64,000 nucleotides of DNA from CAVSJR01 sp963728285. GTDB lineage: Bacteria; Actinomycetota; UBA4738; HRBIN12. The position numbers and the translations under genes are program-made. Each line of letters starts with the position of its first letter. Position 1 is the first letter of the stretch. Shown here one piece after another: positions 1 to 9,207 of this stretch. The stretch lies in assembly GCA_963728285.1 (NCBI GenBank), contig CAVSJR010000003.1, forward strand, positions 186,001-250,000, written 5' to 3'. Under the pieces are notes generated by a model. That model saw only the letters and a program-made list of their open reading frames with translations. It did not search any database and was not told the origin of the DNA.

Positions 1-502
1 TCGACGCCACCCGCCGCGGTCGACGTGATCGCTCGTTCCCTGGATGCGCCCCCTCCCGGCTGCGAGGGCCCTCCACCGAACCACGAGATGGTCGCGCGGT
101 ACTTCGGGCCGCTGGCCGGGGGCTCACCGATCTGGGGAGGGTTCTACGCGCGCTTCGACGAGGAGGCGAACGCGTTCTCCGCCGGGGCGAAGCCTCGACG
201 AACGAAGGATGGGTGGGCGGTGAAGGTCCTCTGGGTCATCGAGCCCGGGGATCCTCACGCCGGTGACGCTGTCGGGAGAGAGCGTGGCGACCGGCGCGCC
301 CCTGCGATTCGAGATCGGCGGCGTGCACGCGTCGGCGACGGAGTCTCCCATTCTCGACCCGAAACACCCCGCGATCCCGATCCAGGACGGGGAGTGGAAG
401 GAGTTTCCCTCGGCCCTCCTCTTCCCGTCGGCGGGCTGCTACGTCCTCACCGCCTCCTGGGCCGGTGGGAGCTGGCGGATGGGCTTCGGGTTCGGTCGGT
501 AG
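1..502 (+). CDS. Hypothetical protein, 5' truncated and frameshifted
   Basis: The reading frame is open from the first base, so the gene probably begins outside the window; a GTG at 25 is the first possible start inside it. One frame runs to about base 250 and ends in VLWVIEPG. The next frame continues sensibly as ILTPVTLSGESVATG and ends in SWRMGFGFGR before the stop at 500-502. Removing one G from the GGGG at 247-250 joins the two parts. The C-terminal half looks like a short beta-sandwich of a secreted actinobacterial protein, with a Gly-Cys-Tyr motif near the end. No function is recognised. The next gene starts 68 bases downstream on the same strand. Confidence 0.5.
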
Positions 503-570
503 TCGCGCCGACGTCGCGGGAGGGGGGCGTACACTTCCGCTCGATCCTGCTCCGCCGACCGGGAGGCTCG

Positions 571-1395
571 ATGCGCTGGGGACTCGACATCGCGCAACAT
601 CAGCTGAGTTGGGATGAGATCGTCGAGCGAGCCCGCCTCGCCGAGGATGCGGGCTTCGACGGCGCCTGGGTCTTCGACCACTTCAAGGCGCTCTACGGCG
701 ACCCGACGGGACCCTGTCTCGAGGGATGGACGCTGCTCGCCGGGCTTTCCCGGGAGACCGATCGCATCCGGATCGGAACGCTCGTGACCGGCATGACGTA
801 TCGTCATCCGTCGGTCCTGGCCGCGCAGGCCGTCACGGTGGATCACCTCTCGAACGGCCGACTCGAGCTCGGGGTCGGGGCCGCCTGGAACGAGGAGGAG
901 CACCGTCAGCTCGGCATCGACTTCCCGAGCGCCGGCGAGCGCATGGACCGCCTCGAGGAAGGCGTCCAGGTGCTGAAGCTTCTGATGACGACCGACGAGG
1001 CGACCTTCGCGGGCTCGCGGTACCGACTCGACCATGCCACGCTGCGTCCCCGACCCATCCAGCGACCGCATCCGCCCCTGTGGATCGGCGGGACCGGGCG
1101 CAGGCGCCTGCTCCCGGCGGCGGGCCGCTACGCGGACGTCTGGCACGGGTGGGCCGACTCGGTCGAGGAGTTCGCCGAGATGAACGCGATCATCGATCGC
1201 GCCGCCGAGGAGGCGGGACGCGACCCACGAGACATCGCGCGAGCCAGCGAGCTCGACCTGTCCCAGACAATGGACGGCGTCCGCCGGGACATCGACATGT
1301 TCGAGGCGGGGGGCGTGAGCTATCTCACCGTCGGGTGGCCGAGCGAGGGCAGGGGCAGGCTCGAGGAGTTCATCGAAACGGTCATGCATCGCTGA
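571..1395 (+). CDS. LLM class F420-dependent oxidoreductase
   Basis: A 274-aa luciferase-like (LLM) flavin/F420 oxidoreductase. The N-terminus WGLDIAQHQLSWDEIV and the following AEDAGFDGAWVFDHF are the first beta-alpha unit of the bacterial-luciferase TIM barrel. GTLVTGMTYRHPSVLA and LSNGRLELGVGAAWN are the family's cofactor-pocket motifs, and RPHPPLWIGGTGRRRL is the usual late strand. The ATG at 571 was chosen because GGGAGG precedes it and the protein then starts at the family's normal first strand; the same frame is open further upstream but that part looks noncoding. The substrate cannot be inferred. Such enzymes normally reduce or oxidise small organic substrates with F420 in the cytosol. 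Confidence 0.88.
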   Translation: MRWGLDIAQHQLSWDEIVERARLAEDAGFDGAWVFDHFKALYGDPTGPCLEGWTLLAGLSRETDRIRIGTLVTGMTYRHPSVLAAQAVTVDHLSNGRLELGVGAAWNEEEHRQLGIDFPSAGERMDRLEEGVQVLKLLMTTDEATFAGSRYRLDHATLRPRPIQRPHPPLWIGGTGRRRLLPAAGRYADVWHGWADSVEEFAEMNAIIDRAAEEAGRDPRDIARASELDLSQTMDGVRRDIDMFEAGGVSYLTVGWPSEGRGRLEEFIETVMHR

Positions 1396-1424
1396 GCGCC
1401 CCCCCTCCAATTCCGGCTCCCCCG

Positions 1425-1949
1425 TTACGGCGTCTCGGGGTCGGGAGGTGCCCCGGCGCGGGTCGTCAGCGCAGCGTCCGCGCTCGAGTCGGATCCGGCG
1501 TCGGCCGAGCCGGGGCTCTGGCCAGCTTGCGCGTCGGCGATCGACGTCCCCGTCGCCGAGTCGCCGCCGTCGGGGTCGTCGGGATCAGTCGAAACCACGC
1601 GATGAGCGGCATCGGGCAGCCCTCCGGCGAATGCCACGCCGGTCGTTCCCAGCGAGACGACCATCGCGAGGGCGACGATCGGCCGCGAGCGGATGCGGCC
1701 GCCGGCGGGCTTGGGCGGGTCGGAGATCCCGACGACCTTTGCCATCATCCGGATCGTGCCCTCGCCGGCGGCCGCCGGCCGCGAGGGGAGGTCGGCGGCG
1801 AGCGTCTGCAGCAGGCCGGCGACCTCCGCATATCCGGGGGGAGCGTCGTCCGGCGGGACCCGCCCTTCGAGCACCCGGTCGGCCGTCCCCGCGTCCAGCC
1901 GGAAGCGTGGGTCCGCCATCTCACCCTCCGTATCGCGCCGACGCCTCAT
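1425..1949 (-). CDS. Single-pass membrane protein, candidate anti-sigma partner
   Basis: A 174-aa protein whose ATG (1949-1947) overlaps the stop of the upstream sigma factor in an ATGA, so the two are cotranslated. The N-terminal half is soluble and includes YAEVAGLLQTLAADLPSRP. One hydrophobic helix follows at about residues 90-110 (IVALAMVVSLGTTGVAFAGG). The tail is acidic and rich in Ser, Ala and Asp and would lie outside the membrane. This arrangement, and its position behind an ECF sigma factor, suggest a membrane anti-sigma factor. No zinc-binding HxxxCxxC motif is present, so it is not a typical ZAS anti-sigma domain. The role is inferred from context only. Confidence 0.65.
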   Translation of the reverse strand: MRRRRDTEGEMADPRFRLDAGTADRVLEGRVPPDDAPPGYAEVAGLLQTLAADLPSRPAAAGEGTIRMMAKVVGISDPPKPAGGRIRSRPIVALAMVVSLGTTGVAFAGGLPDAAHRVVSTDPDDPDGGDSATGTSIADAQAGQSPGSADAGSDSSADAALTTRAGAPPDPETP

Positions 1950-2503
1950 TCCGTTACCTCCTCGCGCGCGACGATCGATGCCAGCCTGCGGAGCGCGCGG
2001 TGCTGGAGGACTCGGACCGCGCCCGGGCGCTTGCCGAGGATCTTGGCCACCTCGCCGACCGACAGGCCGCCGAGGACGCGGAGCAGGACGACGTCGGCCT
2101 GGGAGGGAGGCAGCATGGCGATGCACGAGAGCGCCAGCTCGGTCCCGAGGACCTCGAGCGCCTCCGCCTCCACATCGGCGACCCGCCCCCACGGCACGAG
2201 CCTTCGCGCCTCCATCGGGAAGGTGCGTCGGCGAGCGTCCCTGCGCCGAAGGTCCAGCAGGCGCCGCCGGGCGATGGTGAAGAGCCAGGCCCGAAAGTCG
2301 TCCTCCCCGCCGGAGAAGCGGCGGATGCCGAGGGCGACGCCCAGCCAGACGTCGTGGGCGAGGTCCTCGGCGACGCGCGGCTCGTGCACGCTCACGTAGC
2401 GGAGTAGCCTCGGCTGCAGATCCTCGTACAAGGCGCCCAGCGCCCACTCGGCGCCGGCCTGGGCGGCCGAGAGGACGTCGTCGAAGCGCTCGTCGAGGCT
2501 CAT
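1946..2503 (-). CDS. RNA polymerase ECF sigma-70 factor
   Basis: A 185-aa ECF-type sigma factor. Region 2 is visible as LYEDLQPRLLRYVSVHEP, then AEDLAHDVWLGVA and FRAWLFTIARRRLLDLRRR, which are the usual core-binding and -10 recognition helices. Region 4 is visible as LPPSQADVVLLRVLGGLSVG followed by EVAKILGKRPGAVRVLQHRA, the helix-turn-helix for -35 recognition. The ATG at 2503 was chosen as the first Met before the region 2 homology; longer in-frame extensions read as noncoding. The stop overlaps the start of a single-pass membrane protein, probably its regulator. The stimulus is unknown. Confidence 0.9.
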   Translation of the reverse strand: MSLDERFDDVLSAAQAGAEWALGALYEDLQPRLLRYVSVHEPRVAEDLAHDVWLGVALGIRRFSGGEDDFRAWLFTIARRRLLDLRRRDARRRTFPMEARRLVPWGRVADVEAEALEVLGTELALSCIAMLPPSQADVVLLRVLGGLSVGEVAKILGKRPGAVRVLQHRALRRLASIVAREEVTE

Positions 2504-2637
2504 TGGGGGGAACGCCAGCCTACCCAGACCGACCGCGAACAGGGAACCCCCGAAGGTCGATGCCGGCGCGCCGATCGGTCCCTCCATCGGTCTGAGCCGG
2601 GGCGTCGGCACCCCTGAGCCGGCCGTCTCGGGCCCGG

Positions 2638-3214
2638 TCAGCCCGGAGCGAGGACGAACCGGCCCGCCGTCTCGAGCCGCCAGGGAAAGGCCCGCGGCAA
2701 CACCACCCACCGCCCGTCGTGGTAGATGCCGCCGAACAGCTTGTGGCACTCGAACGTGCCCACCGTCGTTCCCGCCTTGCCCCGCCGGATCACCATGGCG
2801 CAGCGTCCGCGGTTTTGCGCGAGTGCGGTCGTGAACTGGACGGAGTCGGCAAACGGCCGGGGAACGATGAAGTTCATCCAGACATCCGCGTCGCGTCCCT
2901 CGGCGGTGGCGCCCGACAGGACCATCGTGACCGGCCGGTCGCCCGTGAAGCGCAGCGACATGACGCCGCCGCGCCCGATCTCGTTTCTCGACTGGAGCCG
3001 GAACGCAGCCCCCCTCGAAGTTGATCGCTCCGGCCGCGTCCATCGTCATCGCGCCCGTCGCCGGGTGATCGACCGGCGATGCCGTGGCCGGAGGAACCTC
3101 CGATCGGCCGGAGCACGCGCCGGCGACGAGCGCCGCGGCGCAGGCCGCCGTCACGATGCGGGCCGGGAGGGAGCGGGACGGAACGCGAACGAGCCGCCTC
3201 GCCGGTCGATCCAT
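2638..3214 (-). CDS. Putative lipoprotein, frameshifted
   Basis: The N-terminal part (3214 to about 3015) carries a signal peptide ending in the lipobox LVAGAC, with the lipidated Cys near residue 34. It then runs into nonsense after AINFEGG. A different frame continues as AAFRLQSRNEIGRGG and MSLRFTGDRPVTMVLSG to the stop at 2638. Deleting one base in the six-C run at 3009-3014 joins them into 191 residues. The mature part contains beta-rich segments and FECHKLFGGIYHDGRWVV. No family was recognised. It is probably an extracytoplasmic lipoprotein upstream of, and in the same direction as, the sigma factor gene. Confidence 0.6.
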
Positions 3215-3512
3215 AGCCCTACGGTCCGTCAGCCGGGAGCGAAGCGCAAGTCCACCGACGGTGAGCGACGGGGCCTCGACGTTCGAGAGAGCAACGTGCG
3301 ATCCAGGACAGGCGCGAGGAGCTCCAGGGCGCCGTCAGGAGCAGCGCGAGGAGCGCCTCGAGGCTGCCGCCGACGAACCCCCCGGCGTGGGAGCCGGCTC
3401 GACGAACGGCTGAGGATCCGTTCCGCCGGCTCGCCGATTTTTCATGCGCGCCGTCCTCCCGTATGGTGTGGTGGCTCGCTGGTCTGCCCCCCCGCTAAGG
3501 ACATCAGATCCC

Positions 3513-4902
3513 ATGAAGACCAGGGCTCTCGTCGTTTCGCTCGCCGTCTGCGCGGCGATGCTCGCGCTTTTCTCGCCGGCTCGGGCGCTGCGCGTGACGG
3601 CGCCGAAGCCCAACATCATCCTCGTGGTCACAGACGATCAGCGGTGGGACACGGTCTGGTCCATGGAGACGGTGAAGCGCGAACTGGTCGCGAACGGTAT
3701 CAAGTTCACTGCAGGCGCATACGGTCGTCCCCCTCTGCTGCCCGTCCCGGGCGAGCATCCTCACGGGCACCTATCCACACACGCACGGGGTCTACGGCAA
3801 CCAGAACAGCGGAGGAGGGTTCGCAGGGTTCGACGATAGGAGGCCGACCATCGCGACCGTCCTACACAGCGCCGGCTACCGAACGGGGCTCGTCGGAAAG
3901 TATCTCAACGGCTACGGCAAGCGAGATGCGGGAAGGCCGTCCACCTACATCCCGCCCGGTTGGGACGACTGGCACGGCCTCATCACCGGGAACGCGAAGG
4001 ACTACTACGGCTACGCGCTCTCCGAGAACGGCTCGGTGAAGCACTACGGCTCGCGCCCGGCCGACTACCTCACCGATGTCCTCACCGATCGCGCCCGAGA
4101 CTTCGTGGCCGCGGCATCTCCGAAGCCCTTCTTCCTCTACTGGACGCCCTTGGCGCCCCATCTGTCCGCGGTGCCGTCGCCGGCCTACGAGCATGCGTTC
4201 GACGACCTGGCTCCCTGGCGGCCGTCCACGTACAACGAGAAGGCCGCCGAGGACAAGCCGCTCTGGGTCCGCGACCTTCCCCTGTTCACCAAGTCGGCGA
4301 GCAAGCGGATCGACGACTTCCGCGAGCGCCAGTACGAGACCCTGCAGTCCGTCGACGATGGACTGAAGGCGATCCTGCGCGAGCTGTCGCCGGCCGAGCT
4401 CGCGAACACGTTCGTCGTGTTCACGTCCGACAACGGCTACCAGTGGGGGGAGCACCGCCTTCATTCCAAGAACTTCGCCTACGAGGAGAACACGAGGGTG
4501 CCGCTGGTGATTCGCTGGGGCCGGATGAGCGCCGGAACGGTGTCGAACGAGCTCGCGACGACCATCGATCTGGCGCCGACCTTCGCGGCGCTCGCGGGGA
4601 CCCGCATGCCGGGGGCCGAGGGCCTCAACCTGCTTCCGACGCTGCGGGTGGGTGCCCCGCTGCGCGATGAGCACCTCATCGAGTCCGCCGGAAAGCTGTC
4701 GCCTCCGTTCTGCACGCTGCGAACCCGCGCCTTCACCTTCACCCACCTCGCGACGGGGGAGGAGGAGTACTACGGGCTCGAGGCCGACCCCCTGGAGGCG
4801 CGAAACGTCGTGACCGACCTCCAGGCATCGAGGCGCAAGGCGATCCGCGATCGCCTGCGCGCGTTGTGCCGTCCGCTGCCTCCGGGGATGCCGAACTTCT
4901 GA
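3513..4902 (+). CDS. Sulfatase (type I, formylglycine-dependent), frameshifted
   Basis: A secreted sulfatase of 462 residues once one base is removed at GG 3723-3724. The first part, from ATG 3513, has a signal peptide (LVVSLAVCAAMLALFSPARA) and the metal-binding start NIILVVTDDQRWDT. After the shift the frame reads VVPLCCPSRASILTGTYPH, which holds the C-x-P-x-R motif whose first Cys becomes formylglycine. Later VVFTSDNGYQWGEH and LHSKNFAYEENTRVPL supply further metal and sulfate ligands. The C-terminus ends normally for the alkaline-phosphatase-like fold. The substrate is unknown, and no sulfatase-maturing enzyme is nearby. The shift lies within the few codons before the active-site Cys; sequencing error is the simplest explanation. 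Confidence 0.85.
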
Positions 4903-4927
4903 TTCCGAACATCGAGTGCCGAACGTC
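4891..4927 (+). repeat. Three CCGAAC-N-TC direct repeats, 14-base period
   Basis: CCGAACTTC (4891), CCGAACATC (4905) and CCGAACGTC (4919) recur at exactly 14-base spacing across the stop of the sulfatase gene and the start of the gap before the next gene. They could be an iterated protein-binding site or chance; no matching consensus was recognised. Confidence 0.35.
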
Positions 4928-5002
4928 TGGGGATCACCATGTCCCGGGGAGCGCGGAAGGCGGATGGTTGCCTCGGCGTCTCCCGTGGAAGGATCCGCAG
5001 CG

Positions 5003-5515
5003 ATGGACACCCATCGGCGACTTCGTATCTACCTCAACGATCACCTGGCGACGACGATCGTGGCGCGGGAGCTGGCCAAGCGATCGCTCGGCCGAAACCG
5101 CGGCTCGGAGCTCGGGGTGTTCCTCGAGGGATTCCTGGAGGATCACTCGCGTGAGCGGGCCGTCCTGGTCGAGGCCATGCGAAGGATGAGCGTGGCCCCT
5201 CAGACGTTCAAGGTCGCCGCCGCGTGGATGGCCGAGCGGGTCGGCAGGCTGAAGCCCAACGGGCAGCTCACCGGCTATTCCCCGCTCAGCCGGCTCATCG
5301 AGATCGAAGGGCTCCTCGCCTTGGTCCGAGGCGCTCGATCGATGTGGCTCGTGCTGGCGCGCCTCGACGATCGGCGACTCCGCGGGCTCGATCTCCTCGA
5401 GCGCGCCGAGCGCGCCGAGCGGCATATGGCCGAGCTCGAACGGATCGAGCTCGAGTTCGTTCCGGAGGCCATCGGGACCCCCGGCGACGGGGCGCGCAAG
5501 GCCGTGGAGCCGTAG
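5003..5515 (+). CDS. Hypothetical helical protein
   Basis: A 170-aa mostly helical protein beginning MDTHRRLRIYLNDHLATTIV. The pattern of long amphipathic helices (residues 8-25, 36-62, 66-78, 94-140) resembles four-helix bundle proteins of the ferritin or DUF892 type. However, no clear metal-ligand ExxH pattern was found, so this is only a structural impression. The ATG at 5003 is preceded by GGAAGG, which supports this start over an in-frame ATG at 4916. It is followed by a convergent aminotransferase gene. Function unknown. Confidence 0.7.
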   Translation: MDTHRRLRIYLNDHLATTIVARELAKRSLGRNRGSELGVFLEGFLEDHSRERAVLVEAMRRMSVAPQTFKVAAAWMAERVGRLKPNGQLTGYSPLSRLIEIEGLLALVRGARSMWLVLARLDDRRLRGLDLLERAERAERHMAELERIELEFVPEAIGTPGDGARKAVEP

Positions 5516-5524
5516 GGGGCGTCG

Positions 5525-6652
5525 TCAGCGAGACGCGGCGAGGACCTCGTCCACACGGGAGAGGCCCTTCAACGTGTGTTCGATGTCGTAGCCGAATCCG
5601 ATGCGAATCCCCCTGTCGAGCCCGAACACGTCGCCGGGCACGAGGAGGACCGACTGCTCGGTCCGGATCCGGTCGATCAGCTCCATCGAGCGCTGCGGCA
5701 GGTCGTAGGCCACGTAGGCGATCGCGCCCGCCGCGGGCCGCGCGTATCGGAACACGTCGTCGTGGGAATGGATCCAGTCCTCGAGCGGCGGCAGCTGGCG
5801 GCGAATGATCTCCCGCGTTCGGGCGAGGATCCATTCGCGCCGCTCCGGCTCCATGGCCACCGCGGCGAGCTCGTCCGAGATCTTGCCGGGCGTCAGCGTC
5901 GTGTAGTCGTGGCGGATCCAGACGTCTCCGATCGTCTCCTCGGGGGCCACGACCCACCCGATCCGCAGTCCCGGCATGCCGAACGCCTTCGAGAGCCCGC
6001 TCGTGATGACCACCTTGTCGTAGCGACCCCAGAAGGTCGGCGACGTCTCGTCGGTGTCGATCTCCGCTCCGCGGTAGATCTCGTCCGCCACGATCCAGGC
6101 CCCGACGCGGTCGGCGGCCTCGACGATCGCCTCCATCTCGGGCGCGGTCAGCACGTGCCCGGTGGGATTGTTCGGATTGCAGACCATGATGACCCTCGTG
6201 CGATCGGTGACCGCCCGCTCCAGCTCGTCGGGATCCAGCGCCCACCGAGGCTCGTTCCCGCCGAGCCTGAGCTCGAAGGTGTCGGTTCGGCCCGCGAAGT
6301 GTCGCCCAAGCCCCCAGCCCTGCATGTAGTTCGGGACCATGAACGCGAGCCGATCGCCCGGCTCGAGCAGCGTCCACAGCGTGAGGAGATTTGCCTCGGA
6401 TCCCCCGTTCACGATGGTGACGTTCTCCCTGCGGCATCCGGGATACCACTGCGCGATACGTTCGCGAGCCACCTCGGAGCCCTCCGAGAGGGGATACCCG
6501 AGGGCGGTGTCGAGGTATGCCTGCGGGTCGGCGCGCTCGCCGAGGAGCTCCCGGATGGTGAGCGGCTGCACGCCGCTCTCCGAGAGGTCGTATTCGACCT
6601 CGTGCCAGTAGAGCGACTGCATCCGCTCCATCTCGAACGTATCGATCCGCAT
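5525..6652 (-). CDS. Class I/II PLP-dependent aminotransferase
   Basis: A 375-aa fold type I aminotransferase. VNGGSEANLLTLWTLLEPGD is the cofactor phosphate region, VMVCNPNNPTGH the conserved Asn motif, and IVADEIYRG holds the Asp that pairs with the pyridine nitrogen. SGLSKAFGMPGLRIGW contains the Schiff-base Lys, and RIGFGY the C-terminal substrate-carboxylate Arg. The start at 6652 is supported by GGAGGACGAC just upstream. It faces the helical protein gene convergently, and the PHP gene lies 91 bases upstream in the same direction. Substrate specificity is unresolved: aspartate- or aromatic-type enzymes share these motifs. Confidence 0.9.
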   Translation of the reverse strand: MRIDTFEMERMQSLYWHEVEYDLSESGVQPLTIRELLGERADPQAYLDTALGYPLSEGSEVARERIAQWYPGCRRENVTIVNGGSEANLLTLWTLLEPGDRLAFMVPNYMQGWGLGRHFAGRTDTFELRLGGNEPRWALDPDELERAVTDRTRVIMVCNPNNPTGHVLTAPEMEAIVEAADRVGAWIVADEIYRGAEIDTDETSPTFWGRYDKVVITSGLSKAFGMPGLRIGWVVAPEETIGDVWIRHDYTTLTPGKISDELAAVAMEPERREWILARTREIIRRQLPPLEDWIHSHDDVFRYARPAAGAIAYVAYDLPQRSMELIDRIRTEQSVLLVPGDVFGLDRGIRIGFGYDIEHTLKGLSRVDEVLAASR

Positions 6653-6743
6653 GTCGTCCTCCCGGGATGGTCGTCGCCACCGTAGCAAGGAACGCACATG
6701 ACCGGGAACGCGCGACGATCCGGCCGGCCGGCAGCCGCTCGCA

Positions 6744-7778
6744 TCACGTCTCGCCGCGGGTCCAAGCCAGCACATCCTCGCGGGAGGCGAAGTTCAGGAT
6801 CCGCTCCTTCGGGATGTCGGCGAGGATCGCGGCGGCCAGCCCGAACTCCATGAACGCGAGCTCCGCCGGCTGGTGCGCGTCGGTTCCGATGGAGATCCGC
6901 ACGCCGGCGTCCCGTGCGAGCCGGAGGAGCTCGACATTGAGGTCCTGCCGATCCGGGGAGGCGTCGATCTCGAGGGCCTTGTCGAGTGCCGCCGCCTCCG
7001 CGAAGACGCGGGGCCAGTCCGCGGTGAGGCCGAGGCGCCTGCCGAACTTGCGAGCCCGTGGATGCGCCAGGACGTGAACATCCGGGTTGCGCAGCGCCGC
7101 GAGATATCGTTCGGTCTGATCGGACTCGTCTCGCAGCTTCGTGTGAAAGGCCCCGAGGACGAGGTCGAGCTCCCGCAGCGCCGCGGGATCCATGTCCCCG
7201 GACCCGTCGACGAACACGTCCATCTCGATCGACCTGAGGAGCTGCAGATCGCTTCCCGACTCCCGCAGCTCCCGGTTCAGCGCGCGGATCTCGACGCCCT
7301 GCCTCGCGAGCTCATCCTCGCTCATGCCGCGGGCGATCCGCAGGCTCTTCGAGTGGTCGGTGATGGCCGCGAACCGATAGCCCGCCGCGCCCACCGCCTC
7401 CGCCATGGTCCGCAGCGACGTCGCCCCGTCGCTCCACGTCGTATGCATCTGCAGGTCGGCCTGCAGCCCCTCGGCCCACCCGGAGGATTCCGCGAGGACG
7501 ACGCGAGCGCGCGCCAGCGTCAGGAAGTCCCGGCGGATCTCCTCCGGCTCCGGCGGCTCGACGCCGTCGTCGAGCCATTGCCGGATCCTGGCCGCGACCC
7601 ATGGGCCGACGGCCCGCAGCGAGGTCAGGTCCTCGTCGCGCTCGACCAGGGCGGAGACCTCGTCGGGCCAGAACAGCGCCGCGCGCCCCGCGCGATCCAG
7701 CGCACGACGGCGATGGTCGGGCTGCTCGTCCTGCGCAGCTCGACGGAGGAGCTCGGCCAGATCGGCGTTCGTCATCAT
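6744..7778 (-). CDS. Helix-hairpin-helix / PHP domain protein (PolX C-terminal type)
   Basis: A 344-aa protein with an N-terminal helical region containing LTSLRAVGPWVAARIRQWL, which resembles a helix-hairpin-helix DNA-binding motif. A PHP phosphoesterase domain follows, with LQADLQMHTTWSDGA, AITDHSKSLRIARG, EMDVFVDGSGDMD, VLGAFH, VLAHPRARKFGRR and ISIGTDAHQPAEL as the metal-ligand motifs. This is the order found in the C-terminal half of bacterial DNA polymerase X, here without the polymerase domain. Likely a metal-dependent 3' nuclease or phosphatase acting on DNA ends; histidinol-phosphatase-like activity is an alternative. The ATG at 7778 is adjacent to a second in-frame ATG, and a GTG at 7790 is also possible. 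Confidence 0.8.
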   Translation of the reverse strand: MMTNADLAELLRRAAQDEQPDHRRRALDRAGRAALFWPDEVSALVERDEDLTSLRAVGPWVAARIRQWLDDGVEPPEPEEIRRDFLTLARARVVLAESSGWAEGLQADLQMHTTWSDGATSLRTMAEAVGAAGYRFAAITDHSKSLRIARGMSEDELARQGVEIRALNRELRESGSDLQLLRSIEMDVFVDGSGDMDPAALRELDLVLGAFHTKLRDESDQTERYLAALRNPDVHVLAHPRARKFGRRLGLTADWPRVFAEAAALDKALEIDASPDRQDLNVELLRLARDAGVRISIGTDAHQPAELAFMEFGLAAAILADIPKERILNFASREDVLAWTRGET

Positions 7779-7827
7779 CCCGATCGACACTCTAGGTGGG
7801 CGGGCGGCTGGAGTAGGCTCCCGGGCC

Positions 7828-8835
7828 ATGGGACGGGAGGTGCTCGTGCTGCGCGAGGCCGAGGTCCGCTCGGCGATCGACATGCCGACCTGTATGGATG
7901 CCGTCGAGCGAGCGTTCGCCGCCTATTCGAGCGGGGCGGCGGAGCTGCCCGGGGTGATCCACCTCGACGTACCCGAGGGCGGGGGAGAGGTCCACATCAA
8001 GGCCGGGCACCTGCACGGCGAGCCGTTCTATGCGGCGAAGTTCGCCTCCGGATTCTCCGATCCATCGTTGGGGACGCCGGCGGTCGACGGCATGGTGGTC
8101 GTGTTCGATGCGAGCAACGGAGCGCCGGCCGCCCTCCTGCTCGACAACGGCTACCTCACCGACCTGCGGACGGGCGCCGCCGGAGGCGTCGCGGCGCGCT
8201 GGCTCGCACCGCAGCGCGTCGAGGTCGTCGCGGTGATCGGCACCGGCGGACAAGTACGGCATCAACTGGAGGCCCTCGCCGTCGCGCGGCCGGGATTCTC
8301 GAAGGTGCGCATCTGGGGACGAAACATCGAGCGTGCATCCGCGAGCGTCGAGATGCTGCGCGCACGACCGGGCGTGACCGAGGGAGCGAGCTTCGAGACG
8401 GCCGAGACGGTTCGAGCCGCGGTCGACGAGGCCGATGTCGTCATCACGTGCACGGCGAGCCGCGACCCGCTCGTCCGCGCCGCGTGGCTCGCGCCCGGCG
8501 CCCACGTCACGGCGCTGGGTTCCGATGGGGTGGGGAAGCAGGAGCTCGATCCCGACGTCCTCGGGCGGGCCGATGTCGTTGCCGTCGACGCCCGCGACCA
8601 GTGCGCCCGGCTGGGGGAGCTTCAGCATGCGCTCGCCGCCGGCGTCATCGGCGACCCGGGGACCGACGTGGTGGAGCTGGGCGAGATCGTGTCGGGGCTT
8701 GCCGGCGGGAGAACCGGCGAGGGTCAGCGCACCGTCTGCGATCTCACCGGCGTGGGCGTGCAGGACGTCGCGGCGGCGATCGTGGTCATGGACGCGGCGG
8801 CTCGAGAGGGGCTCGGGGAGCGGATCGCGATCTGA
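7828..8835 (+). CDS. Ornithine cyclodeaminase / mu-crystallin family protein
   Basis: A 335-aa NAD(P)-dependent enzyme of the ornithine cyclodeaminase/mu-crystallin family. GEVHIKAGHLHGEPFYAAKF and GMVVVFDASNGAPAALLLD form the substrate domain. LTDLRTGAAGGVAARWLA leads into the Rossmann motif VAVIGTGGQVRHQ, and VTALGSDGVGKQELD and CDLTGVGVQDVAAA are family signatures. The ATG at 7828 has no Shine-Dalgarno, but TAGGCT (7814-7819) lies 8 bases upstream, suggesting a leaderless transcript. It is divergent from the PHP gene. Related enzymes include ornithine cyclodeaminase, alanine dehydrogenase and ketimine reductase; the substrate cannot be told. Confidence 0.88.
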   Translation: MGREVLVLREAEVRSAIDMPTCMDAVERAFAAYSSGAAELPGVIHLDVPEGGGEVHIKAGHLHGEPFYAAKFASGFSDPSLGTPAVDGMVVVFDASNGAPAALLLDNGYLTDLRTGAAGGVAARWLAPQRVEVVAVIGTGGQVRHQLEALAVARPGFSKVRIWGRNIERASASVEMLRARPGVTEGASFETAETVRAAVDEADVVITCTASRDPLVRAAWLAPGAHVTALGSDGVGKQELDPDVLGRADVVAVDARDQCARLGELQHALAAGVIGDPGTDVVELGEIVSGLAGGRTGEGQRTVCDLTGVGVQDVAAAIVVMDAAAREGLGERIAI

Positions 8836-8913
8836 GGGCCGCTGAGGTGCTTCGCTCCCCGCCGCGTTATGGTGATGCGCGAGACGGAGGCGAGCGAGAA
8901 CGAGGAGGCGGCC

Positions 8914-9195
8914 ATGTCGAAGCTCCGCAAGTTGATGACGCTGATCGGGATCGTGATCGCCGCGATCGCGGTGATCCAGGAGTTTCGCAAGCCGAGGGGA
9001 GCCCGCGATTGGCACGGGCGCGTCGGTGGCCTGGTCCCCTACGAGTTCCGTCCGCCGACGATCGACCGGCTCAAGGAGACCTACTGGGAGCCGGACGATG
9101 ACCGGGTGCTCACCCCGACCGCGTTCGGCGTCGGCTGGGGCGTGAACCTGGCCCGAGTGGCCAGGCTCGCCGGGTCGGCGCGCTCCGCGGCGTAG
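8914..9195 (+). CDS. Small membrane-anchored protein, DUF5808-like
   Basis: A 93-aa protein with one N-terminal hydrophobic helix (LMTLIGIVIAAIAVIQEF). It is followed by VPYEFRPPTIDRLKETYWEP and FGVGWGVNLAR, a pattern like the small DUF5808-type domain that ends in GWxxN. The ATG at 8914 follows GAGGAGGCGG, better than an upstream in-frame ATG at 8869. It lies 78 bases after the cyclodeaminase-like gene and converges on the DUF402 gene. Function unknown; the family assignment is from memory of the motif only. Confidence 0.7.
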   Translation: MSKLRKLMTLIGIVIAAIAVIQEFRKPRGARDWHGRVGGLVPYEFRPPTIDRLKETYWEPDDDRVLTPTAFGVGWGVNLARVARLAGSARSAA

Positions 9196-9207
9196 GGCCC
9201 ACCCGGC

